A program made the position numbers and the translations under genes. This document shows positions 45,611 through 55,005 of a stretch of DNA of 64,000 bases, piece by piece (the first letter of the stretch is position 1; each line of letters begins with the position of its first letter). This stretch comes from Hemerocallis citrina. Taxonomy: Eukaryota > Streptophyta > Magnoliopsida > Asparagales > Asphodelaceae. The notes under the pieces are model-generated. The model did not search any database, was not told the origin of the DNA, and saw only the letters and a program-made list of their open reading frames with translations. The stretch lies in the NCBI GenBank assembly GCA_017893485.1, contig CM030364.1, positions 250,407,122-250,471,121 of the forward strand. The letters run 5' to 3'.

Positions 45611-45789
45611 AAGGAATCAGGTTCGACATATCAATAAGTGGAAGCAACTCACTCGAAGAACAACAACAACAATAGCAAATTGAAGACCAACAACAATAGC
45701 AAATTGAAGACTAACAACATCTAGCCAGCAAATTGTATGTAAAAAATTTGTTAAAAAATCATAGAAGTTCAAAGAGAGAGAGAGATCGA
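45611..45789. other. hAT 3' flank, low complexity
   Basis: Contains AACAACAACAATAGCAAATTGAAGAC direct repeats and a GA run. No gene is seen; the right end of the hAT element is not identifiable. Confidence 0.3.
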
Positions 45790-46114
45790 TCTTCGGTTGC
45801 TCACTACTTTGGTGAGCACTCACGAAATAGAGCACCTATGACAAATTCGAACCGCTCATATTGTTCTATATCCCTAAGATAACCTAACAATAAAAAATCA
45901 ATTAATTTGAAATTCATTTGTCCATGATTTACATCATCACAAAATTGTATGGCTGAAAATTCTAACAGCATGATGGATGGGCAAATGAACTTCAAATTAC
46001 TTGATTTTTTATTGTTAGGCTATCTTAGGCATATAGAACAATATGAGCTGTTTGGATTTTTCGTAGGTGCTCTATTTCGTGAGTGCTTACCAAAAGTAGT
46101 GAGCAACAGAAGAG

Positions 46115-46115
<1 letters not shown>
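45790..46115. mobile_element. Foldback MITE with about 140-bp arms
   Basis: 45790-45928 is the inverted complement of 45970-46115 with few mismatches (for example CACGAAATAGAGCACCTA against TAGGTGCTCTATTTCGTG), separated by about 40 bp. It has no coding capacity. The target duplication is obscured by flanking GA and TA repeats, so the superfamily cannot be called. Confidence 0.8.

Positions 46116-46118
<3 letters not shown>

Positions 46119-46173
<55 letters not shown>
46119..46173. repeat. (AT)n microsatellite
   Basis: About 27 uninterrupted AT units directly after the MITE. Confidence 0.97.
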
Positions 46174-46175
<2 letters not shown>

Positions 46176-46293
46176 TGGCAAATGCTCCATTGAAAACGGG
46201 TTTGTTTCAACGGGTTGGAAAACAACTATCTGAGATGGCAAATGCTCCATTGAAAACGGGTTTGTTTCAACGGGTTGGAAAACAACTATCTGA
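46174..46293 (+). repeat. Perfect or near-perfect 60-bp tandem duplication
   Basis: GATGGCAAATGCTCCATTGA and the following 40 bases occur at 46174 and again at 46234. Confidence 0.95.
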
Positions 46294-46460
46294 GCCTTTG
46301 GATCACTCACGATCGTGATCAATGGCTCAGATTGAAGCCCGCTTTCATCTCCCACTAAGAGCACCTTTGAGCGGAGGGGAATTTTCGGTACTTCATGCTA
46401 AAAAAGGCTTCAGACTTAGCGTTTTTTGGTGTGAAGTTTGTTTTTGCGAAAAGTTATACT

Positions 46461-46578
46461 TAGGCCGTTGTTGGGAACAACGTCCTAGGTTATTTTTTTT
46501 ATAAAAAAAATCACCGTAGGTCGTTGTTCCCAACAATGGCCTAGATATGTACAAGTGTTTTTTCAAACACTTGTACAT
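46461..46578. other. Two hairpins near the left end of the Mutator-like unit
   Basis: First, 22-bp arms 46461-46482 and 46522-46543 with one mismatch, each containing the inner palindrome CGTTGTT...AACAACG (one arm fully) and the core TAGGCC(G/A)TTGTTGG, which also occurs in the palindromic array at 51545-54037. Second, perfect 14-bp arms ATGTACAAGTGTTT / AAACACTTGTACAT around a TTTC loop (46547-46578). Confidence 0.85.
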
Positions 46579-46599
46579 ACTCAGATCGCATCTTCCTCA

Positions 46600-46937
46600 C
46601 TTCTTCGTCAACTCTCTCTCTCTCTATATATATATATATCTGGAGCACGCAATATTCATTCCCCAAACCCTAGCTCTACTCCAACCTCCTCTCTCTCGAT
46701 CTGAAAACTCTATCTTACACTTGCTCGTTGTTTCTCACTCAATCCCGACCTCTTCTCACCCTCTTGCCATCTTCCTTTGAAGATCCCGATTACAAAAAAA
46801 ACCCTAACCCATATGAATTCTCTCCAACCCTAAAACCCTAATCCTAAAGAAACTAGCAAAACCCTACTCCCCTTTCTTTCTCTACAGCAGCGCACAAGGA
46901 CCTCCTCTACCTCCTCTCCAAAAACCCTCATTGTGTA
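46600..46937 (+). promoter_or_regulatory. Probable promoter and 5' UTR exon of the transposase gene
   Basis: A (TC)n and (TA)n stretch (46613-46640) is followed by CT/CCCTAA-rich leader sequence typical of plant 5' UTRs, ending in a possible splice donor GTAAG|GTAATA near 46938. There is no long frame. Assignment to the FAR1-type gene downstream is by position only. Confidence 0.4.
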
Positions 46938-47136
46938 AGGTAATAATTTTTTCTATTTTAGTAGATCTAACTAGGTTAATTGATTGAAATTTTTTATTCA
47001 ATGTTTGAGTATACAATTTCTATATTATGCGTAGCTAATTATAGATTAGGTAATTATAGTGTTATTGTCATGTAGATGTAGTATTAGTTTTTGTTGTTCA
47101 TTGTTAGTAAAAGCGCACAAAGAGATCCAAAAATTA

Positions 47137-47271
47137 TGCAATTTTGCGAGTATGTCGGGCTTGCCATGCACAAGCCAATGCAACTTGTAGAAGTGTGTTT
47201 GGATTCACGGTTTGAAGTGTACGGCTGTGTATCGCTTTCGACTATTTTTCGTGAGTGGAAGCGATACATCG
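47137..47271 (+). pseudogene. Unrecognised exon-like frame cut by a Sirevirus LTR
   Basis: The frame from 47137 reads MQFCEYVGLAMHKPMQLVEV and on to REWKRYI, has ordinary protein composition, and is cut at 47272 by a Sirevirus LTR. I do not recognise the family. It lies between the candidate 5' UTR and the FAR1-type transposase, so it may be part of that gene or a captured fragment. Confidence 0.35.
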
Positions 47272-48623
47272 TGTAGATTCTTGATTTTGATGACTACAAT
47301 ACAATACACAATTTTTCTATCTTACATATCTTTTTCAGTGTGTACCAAAAGTGTTCAAGGCAACAATACAATGAAGGCTTCTAAAAGTTCCATTTCAAGT
47401 CACAAAGACAAGATCAAGACTCAAGATCAAGACACAAGTCAAAGACTTCTCAAGAGCTTCAAAAGTGTTTTATTAAATGAACATGTGTCTTGTAATTGTG
47501 TTTGTAATATTTGTGTCTTAGAATTCTTGTAAAAGTCTTGTCACACACACTCACACATCTCCTAAATAAAAATAAAGTTTTCCAAAATCAAAATGTCAAA
47601 ATAAAGCCTCTATAAGTTCAGCTGTTGAGTACCAGTCGACTTACTCTTGAGAACAGTCGACTGTTCCAGTACGAAACTGACTAAACTCACTCAAGCTCTG
47701 ACTAGTCGACTCATATGGCAACCCATTCGACTGTTCAAGCAGTTTTTGACAGTTTTCTGAAATTTTTTGTTTTTCAAATTTAAATTCTTACTGCCATTGT
47801 ATGGAAAATGGGGAACTGTTTCTCAACGTCCAAGAGAATCTAACTCTATAAATAGAGTATAGAATTTATTTGGGAAAGGATCCTTAACTTTTTATTAAGT
47901 CACTTTGCTTTTGAGAGAAAAAGAACAAGTTTACAAAGTACTTACTTTCTTTAAGACTTGGTTCTCTGATTTCAGTCTTGTATAATAAAGAATTCATTCT
48001 ACACTGAAGTTAGAAGTTGACCTTTAGCCACTACACAAAAAGCAAAATCAAAACAAGGCTTTAGGTCATTATAATCTTCACTTTTATTGTGGTTTCACTC
48101 TCAGGTTGTGAGAGTGGTCCTCTCGGTTGGAGAGTAGGACTCTTGGTGTAGAGTCGGTTTCACTCTAGGTTATAGAGTGGGTTTTGCTCTTTCTAGTGGT
48201 GAGAGAGGTCTACGGATTTGACATAGTTGTTGTCAAAGGCCGTGGAGTATTCTTGTAATTTTTCAAGAATAGTGGAAAATCTCAAGTGGGTTGCTTGGGG
48301 ACTGGATATAGGTCAGAAGGATCGAACCAGGATATATTGTGGTGTTTGCTGTGCTGACTCTCTGTGGTTTGATTTCTCCATCTTGAAATTTCATTTTCGC
48401 TGAGTTATATTGAAAATCGAGTCTGTGCAGTCGACTGGTTTCTGCTTTAAGTCGACTTAACAGACTGGTTACTATTCAGTTCATTTACTCATTTATTTGC
48501 ACTGACAGTCGACTGATGTCTTTGATACAGTCGACTTAACAGTTGCGAAAAATTCAATTTATTGTTTAATTTTTATACAACACTATTCACCCCCCCCCCC
48601 CCTCTAGTGTTCTTTGCCTTGCA
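47272..48623 (+). mobile_element. Sirevirus solo LTR (SIRE3), 3' end lost
   Basis: Starts TGTAGATTCTTG as SIRE1 does and matches Sirevirus LTRs to TTTGCCTTGCA, lacking the last ~12 bp. TATAAATAG at 47847, hairpin array 48096-48271, C run near 48591-48602. No primer binding site or gag follows. The left flank CATCG has no exact match on the right (AACCG), consistent with loss of the LTR tip. Confidence 0.85.
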
Positions 48624-48746
48624 AACCGTGAATTGGAACTCTCTTATACAAGTTCTGTTACCTTGTGTGCGGCAAGCCGAACCCAATCACAGAGTTTCGT
48701 ATTTTTTGGACGTCGTTTGTGAGGTTTTCTCATGTATTTTGTTTCG

Positions 48747-48777
<31 letters not shown>

Positions 48778-48846
48778 CACAATCATTTATTAACAAGCTG
48801 TTTTATATATGATGTGTGTATAAATTTACGAATTTTTATTTTCCAG

Positions 48847-51245
48847 ATGAACAACGATACGGAGAGTTCGACTGCCGGCAATAATTTTGTGTGGGTAGAA
48901 CCAATCATTGATTCCATACCGTTAGTTGAAGAACATCTAAAACCAAAATTAGGTATGCGTTTTCAACTTTAGTTGAGGCCAAAAATTTATATTCGCCATA
49001 TGCTCGATGTGGGGGTTTTGCAATGCATAAGGGTGGGAATAAATTAAAGGGAGGAGTGGAAGTAGATAAGTCAAATCTGTGTAATAAAGTCGGGTCGTCG
49101 CCGAGTCAACATAGTGATGGTAGACGGGGAACAACCTGTAGAACGGGTTGCAAGGCTTGCGTTTGTGTAAAATTGAACAAAGCAAGTAATACGTGGGTGT
49201 TGTATTTATTTCATGAAGCACACAATCACGAATTCACCTCACCCGGTAGAAGACATCTTCTTTCCTGAAACCGTTCTGTGTTAAATACGGATAAAAGGAT
49301 AATAGATCAATTCAACCAAGCTAATATCCAGACATGTCGACAAATGCTCTTCTTCAAAAGTTCTAGTGGTGGTCACGATCAAGTAGAATTCACCAAAAAA
49401 GATGTTATACATTTACTTAGAGACTCGCAAGAAGCATTGAAAGGACATGATTCGAAAATGCTAATAATTGATTTTTTCGAATCTAAGAAATAGACAGATC
49501 CTTCATTTTTTTTATGAAATTCAAGTAGATCCCGAAGGGCGGTTGTCACATTGTATGTGGGTTGATGGTATTTCTAGGATGAATTATCAAGAATTTGGTG
49601 ATGTACTTTGCTTTGATGCCACGTACAATACGAACCGGTATGGAATGTTATTTGTTTTCTTTGTTGGAGTGAATCAACATTGGTAATCAACTTTCTTAGG
49701 AGGTGGGTTCATTCCAAATGAGACGGCCTCTTCGTTTGAATGGTTCTCTGAAAAGTGGTTAGGTGTTATGAATCATGCTCCGTCCAGTATCGTCACCGAT
49801 CAAGACCATGGGATCGCCGCCGCAGTGAAAAAACTTTTCCCCCAGACTCAGCATCGTTTTTGTATTTGGCACATATTGAATAAGTTACCCCAGGAGGTGC
49901 ATATGTCGAACGATGTCAACAAGTTTAGGGAATCATTGAGAATGTCATCTACAATAACGAATATGTACATGAATTTGTAGAAAAATGGAATTTATTGATT
50001 TCGCAATACAGATTAGAGAATAACAAATGGTTGAACAATCTATTTGATATCCGTGAAAAATGGGCACCATCTATGCTAAAGATTCTTTTTGGGCCGGCAT
50101 GTTTAGTAGCCAACGGGTTGAGTCATCGCATTCTGCCTTGAAGCATCATACAGAAAAGAAATATTCCTTGCATGAATTTGCCGTCATCTTCGACTATTTT
50201 TTGGGAAGGCAAAGACACGATGAACTAAAAGAAAATCATCGTAACCGTGAGAAGAGACCGAAGTTGAAGAGCGAATGGGCTTTGGAGGCCCAAATGGCGA
50301 GAACATACACTTTGAAATTTTTTTACAAATTCCACGATGAAGTTACAAAAAGCTTCATGTACAATGTGACATTCGTTGGCGATCTTGAAACACCGGATTG
50401 TTGAACCTTCCATGTGATACTCTGTGGAGATTCAGAACTGGCTAGCCTTCTTCAGTTATGCAAACTCAACCGAATTATTACATGTTCTTGTCACTTCTTC
50501 GACTTCGTTGGTATTCCTTGCAGGCATATTTTAGCGATTATTCGGTCCAGCCATCACACTTCCCTTCCGGATGTATACATTATAAGAAGATGGACCCGGG
50601 ATGTGATGAGAAGAAGTTATACATCTGTTCCAACCGAACGCAATACCGAGAATTTTTCTTCTCGATATTGTGAGTTGAGCTACCATGCAAAACAGATTGT
50701 CGATCTAGGTTGTTCCTCCAATGAAGTTACAAATACACGCTAAAGAATTTGCAGAAGATCATTGACGGCATCTCTAGGCTACAATCCGGATTGGGTGAAC
50801 AACCCGAAGAGACCTCACAACCGCATGATAGTACAGAACCTCACGGTAGTACACAACCGCATGGTAGTGCACAACCTCATGATGAAGCCAGTGGACACGT
50901 ACCTACACGTGTAAGGGACCCACAACAATGCATGACAAAGGGAAGGCCTTGCGCCAAAAGATTGAGGCCGATAAAAGAGCAACTTCGCTTTTAAAAACCG
51001 AGATGGTGCCGAACATGCGGCATTGTACAAATGGATCATGATTCTAGAAATTGTCCAACATTATTTGAGGGGTGAGACTCGTAATTTCTTTTGTTCTCCC
51101 TCTTTTAAATTTATTATACTTCATTTGTGATAAATGAATTTGTCACTAACTAAAACTTATCTTTGAATGAAGGGCAATCAATCCGCAAGAAGTGAATCTA
51201 TCCGACGAAGAGAGTTCCGACGAGAGATATGATGATGCATTGTGA
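48847..51245 (+). pseudogene. FAR1-type Mutator-like (MULE) transposase relic
   Basis: After a T-rich stretch ending TTTTCCAG, ATG 48847 begins MNNDTESSTAGNN. Domains in order: FAR1 DNA-binding region with CRTGCKACVCV and HEAHNHEF (49130-49235); MULE DDE-type core with DVLCFDATYNTN, IVTDQDHGIAAAV and CIWHILNKLP (49590-49890); SWIM zinc finger CSCHFFDFVGIPCRH (50480-50530); a zinc knuckle CRTCG...MDHDSRNCP (51014-51060); acidic end NLSDEESSDE. A ~100-bp intron probably lies at 51072-51173. Stops or frameshifts near 48972, 49266, 49491, 49686, 49978, 50402 and 50743 show it is dead. Related to FHY3/FAR1 and Jittery-type transposases. It faces the PMD gene across the palindrome. Confidence 0.88.
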
Positions 51246-51544
51246 ATTGGAATTTTTTGATGTACAATTTCAGTATGTTAGATATTGATGCAATAATTTG
51301 GCTTTTTTGTGTAAGATTTGTTGTTAATTTTAAATGTTGTTGGAACTCAAGTGTTACTGTTTTGTGTTGATTGTTAATTTTATTGTTGTTGTTCTTTTTG
51401 AGTTGTTACTGGTGTTAGTGACGTTGTTAATTGTATATGTTGGTAGGATTCAAGTGTAATTGTGTGTAGAAATTTTTTTTAGAATGTTGTGTAGCAGAAT
51501 GCAGCTACTGTGTTAACTATTCAATAATTTTTATTTTTATTTTT
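51246..51544 (+). other. 3' flank of the transposase gene
   Basis: T/G-rich sequence (TTGTTGTTGTT runs), resembling a 3' UTR. From about 51480 it has a weak inverted match to 54060-54105 (GTGTAGCAG...GCAGCTA), so the inverted repeat may extend into both gene ends. Confidence 0.45.
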
Positions 51545-52545
51545 AACGAAGGCCGTTGTTATAGACAACGCAACGGCCTTAGTTGAAGACAAAGGCTGGA
51601 GCAATAACTCACCAAAAATCCAAATTTTGATTTTAAAACTAAGGCCATTGTCTCCAACAAAGGTCTAAGTTTTAGATAAAAATTGGAATTTTTTATTTCC
51701 TCTCTGACCTAGCCAAGCTAAAAGGAGCAACAAGTCAGAGAACAACATTTTTTCTTTTTAAAGATAAGGTCGTTATCTCCAACAATGGCCTAAGTTATAT
51801 GAAAAATATTGTAATATTTTGGGTTGCTCTCTGACTTGGCCAAGCCAAAAGAAACAACAAGTGAGAGAGCAACCAATTTTTCTTTTCAAAACTAAGGCCA
51901 TTGTCTCCAACAACGGCCTACATTTTAGCAAAAAAGTTGCAAATTTTTGGGTTGCTCTCTGACTTGGCCAAGCTAAAAGGAGCAACAAGTCAGAGAGCAA
52001 TCAATTTTTCTTTTTAAAACTAAGGCCGTTGTCTCCAACAACGGCCAAAGTTATATTGAAAAAAAGGAATTTTTTGGCTTGCTCTCTGTCCTGGCCAAAC
52101 CAAAAGGAGCAACAAGTCAAAGAGCAAAAAAAAAAAAATTCCTAAACCAACAACGGCCTAGGTTTTAGCAAAAAAATTGATTTTTTGGGGTTGCTCTCTG
52201 ACTTTCCCAAGCTAATATGTAGTAACAAGTCAGAGAGCAACATTTTTTATAATTAAAACTTAGTTCGTTGTCTCCAACAACGGCCTAAGTTTTAGAGGAA
52301 AAAAAAATAGAATTTTTGACTTGCTCTCTGACTTGGCCAAGCTAAAAGGAGCAACAACTCTGAGAGCAACCAATTTTTCTTTTCAAAACTAAGGCCGTTG
52401 TCTCCAACAATGGCCTAAGTTATATATAAAAAATTGGATATTTTTGGGTTGTTCTCTGACTTGGCCAAGCTAAAAGGAGCAACAAGTTAGAGAACAATCA
52501 TTTTTTTTAGCTAATGTCGTTGTCTCCAACAACGACCTTTCTAAT
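51545..52545 (+). repeat. Left hairpin-unit array (about 125-bp period)
   Basis: Eight to nine units. Each holds two palindromes: GGCCGTTGT-CTCCA-ACAACGGCC and TTGCTCTCTGACTTG ... CAAGTCAGAGAGCAA around GCCAAGCTAAAAGGAG. AAGGCC-type landmarks occur near 51641, 51766, 51894, 52022, 52262, 52391 and 52513. Confidence 0.93.
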
Positions 52546-52835
52546 ATGAATTTTTGCAAAATTTTTATTATGCTTTTTACAACTGTCTCTCCACTCTTTA
52601 CGAAAAGTGTCTTTCGAACTCTACACAAAAGACATTCATATGCTTGTATATCGTTTATATATTTTATTAATTTCCATTATTAGCCACCTAACTAACCAAA
52701 ATCGTTAAGGTTAAATGTTAAAAAAAATACCAGAAAATAAAAGATGATATTTTATTTTCGTAAAATTCAATTTTTTAAATAAATTTTTACCTCTAATATG
52801 TAATTTCTTCTGCAATGCGTATACCTATCAAGTTT
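52546..52835 (+). repeat. Left arm of the giant palindrome, single-copy part
   Basis: 52618-52835 pairs with 53350-53580 in inverted orientation at high identity, for example GACATTCATATGCTTGTATA and AATCGTTAAGGTTAAATGTT with their complements on the right. Confidence 0.93.
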
Positions 52836-53335
52836 AACACCTAACCCCTAACCACACCCCCCAAACCCATAATATTTCATTTATGGTTAGGGTAAGGTTA
52901 AGGTTAGTGTTAACAAGGGTTAGGATAGGGTGGGGGTAAGCATGGGTTATGGTAGGGTTACGGGTTAGTGTAGGGTTTTGAGTAGGATTATGGTAGGTTT
53001 ACGGGTGAGTGTAGGGTAACAGAACAAGAATTTTTCTCCTTTAATAACCCTACTCATAACCCTACACTCACCCGTAACCCTACCATAACCCTACACTCAC
53101 CCGTAACCCAACCATAACCCTACTCATAACCCTACATTCACCCGTAACCCTACTCAAAACCCTACACTCACCCGTAACCGTACCATAACCCTACTCATAA
53201 CCCTACACTCACCGGTAAACCTACCATAACTCTACTCATAACCCTACACTCACCCATAACCCTACCATAACTCCACTCATAACCCTACACTCACCCCTGT
53301 TAACACTAACCTTAACCTTACCCTAACCCTAACTG
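52836..53335. repeat. Telomere-like minisatellite at palindrome centre
   Basis: Left side has GGTTAGGGTAAGGTTAAGG and TACGGGTGAGTGTAGGG; right side has many CATAACCCTACACTCACCC units. The symmetry point is a ~25-bp unique spacer near 53012-53036. It is not the plant telomere repeat (TTTAGGG)n. Confidence 0.9.
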
Positions 53336-53580
53336 AAATATTATGGGTTTGGGGGTATGGTTAGGGGTTAGGTGTTAACTGGATAGGTATACGCATTCCA
53401 GAAGAAATTGCGAATTTGGGGTAAAAATATATTAAAAAATTGAATTTTACGAAAAATAAAAGATTTCTTGTATTTTTTTTTAACATTTAACCTTAACGAT
53501 TGTATATTGGTTAATTAGGTAGCTAAAAATGGAAATTAATAAAATATATAAACGATATACAAGCATATGAATGTCTTTTA
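53336..53580 (-). repeat. Right arm of the giant palindrome, single-copy part
   Basis: Inverted complement of 52618-52850, with small indels. Confidence 0.93.
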
Positions 53581-54037
53581 GCTTGGCCAAGTCAGAGAGC
53601 ATAGCAAAAAATTCCTACTTTTGGCTAAAACCTAGGCCGTTGTTGGAGGCCTTAGTTTTAAAAAGAAAAATTGGTTGCACTCTGACTTGTTGCTCTTTTT
53701 AGCTTGGCCAAGTCAGAGAGCAACCTAAAAAATTCCACCTTTTTGCCCAAAACCTAGGCCGTTGTTGGAGACAACGGCCTTGGTTTTATTTAAAAAATTG
53801 GTTGTTCTCTGACTTGTTGCTCCTTTTAGCTTGGCCAAGTCAGAGAGCTACCCAAAATATTCCAACTTTTTGCCCAAAACCTAGGCCGTTGTTGGATACA
53901 ACGGCCTTGGTATTATTTAAAAAATTGGTTGCTCTCTGACTTGTTGCTCCTTTTAGCTTGGCCAAGTAAGAGAGCAACCCAAAAAATTCAAAAAAAATAC
54001 CTAGGCCGTTGTCTTCAACAATGGTCAACGGCCTAAG
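53581..54037 (-). repeat. Right hairpin-unit array (four units)
   Basis: Same two palindromes as the left array in inverted order (CTAGGCCGTTGTTGGAGACA, then TTGCTCCTTTTAGCTTGGCC). Fewer copies than on the left (about four against nine), so the arms differ in length. Confidence 0.92.
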
Positions 54038-54257
54038 TAAAAAAAAAATTTAATTACAAGTTAATGCAGCAGCTACAGCTGCTACACTACATTCTCCACA
54101 AAAAACCCTACATACAATCCTATCAGCTACTTTCTCCAAAAAAAAAATTCAACATACAATCTCCAAAAAAAACTACGTTCTCCAAAAAAACAACAATAAA
54201 ATTTACAATCATCACATAATAAAAACCACATCAACAACAACTAAAACTAACGATATC

Positions 54258-54746
54258 TCAACTACAACTACAACATGTTCTATCAATTACATTCAACAAC
54301 AACAACAAAAATTGTACTCCAAATAAAAGACTGTATCGGGAAAAACTACCGAGCGTGTAAGTTTGTGGTGCTCGCCTCTTCCAAGCAGGTTGTTGTCGCC
54401 AGATTGGGGATGACACCGGTGCAATTTCTTCTTCTTCTCCCTCTTCTTGTATGTCTCCAACAACACCTTCTTGATGCTCTTCTACTTTCTCTTCTTCTTG
54501 AGGTGGAGATGTAGCATGATATTTGTGTTGTTGCCCCGGGCCAGATAGCCTACCCCTCACGCTCTTACGTCGCTGTTGACGTACGGATTTATCCAAATAA
54601 CATTGCAATGCTTCACCCTCTCCCAAAACATCTAAATTGCTATGACACGAAGAAAGCATCTTCTGTGCGAACTTCTTCATAGGTTGGGTAGCATTACTTT
54701 TGATTACCTTCGCGCATTCTTTTGCCATGTCCCATGTATTATCGAT
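54258..54746 (-). pseudogene. PMD-protein gene, last exon
   Basis: Minus-strand exon reading IDNTWDMAKECAKVIKSNAT, a Lys/Arg-rich stretch (VRQQRRKSVRGR) and a Glu-rich C-terminus, to the stop at 54258-54260. The 103-bp intron at 54747-54849 has consensus ends (G|GTAAGT ... TTTTAG|A) and keeps frame, which shows real splicing selection in the past. The basic and acidic tail follows the PMD domain encoded upstream. Confidence 0.7.
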
Positions 54747-54849
54747 CTAAAACAAAAACAAAAAATACATTAAACACATTCGGATTTGTAAACAATTTAA
54801 TCACTTTAAAAATAAGGAAATTTCAATAAAATTTAAACATTATACTTAC

Positions 54850-55000
54850 CAATGTACGTATAGATGACGTCTTCGGTTGGAACATGGATTGTGAACTAGA
54901 ATACGAGGGTTGTGGTTCAATCTCCCTCTCCTCAATTGGTAGTTGAAAACCGACAGGTAGTTCTGTATTGGGAGAGATGTACAAATGTGTAATAGATTTG
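54850..55000 (-). pseudogene. PMD-protein gene, exon part downstream of SIRE2
   Basis: Reads on the minus strand KSITHLYISPNTELPVGFQL and QPSYSSSQSMFQPKT to the splice donor at 54849. Together with 63494-64000 it is one exon split by SIRE2: removing SIRE2 and one copy of TACCA keeps the frame, with MEWY before and KSITHLYIS after, like the end of PMD domains. Confidence 0.75.
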
Positions 55001-55005
55001 TACCA

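Noticed and set aside
46020..46364. Minus-strand frame with a poly-(Tyr-Ile) stretch
   Set aside because: It is a translation of the (AT)n microsatellite and the 60-bp duplication.
52836..53335. Interstitial telomere
   Set aside because: The repeat is not (TTTAGGG)n; units are longer, with CACTCACCC and CATAACCC segments. Only short CCCTAAC stretches resemble telomere DNA.
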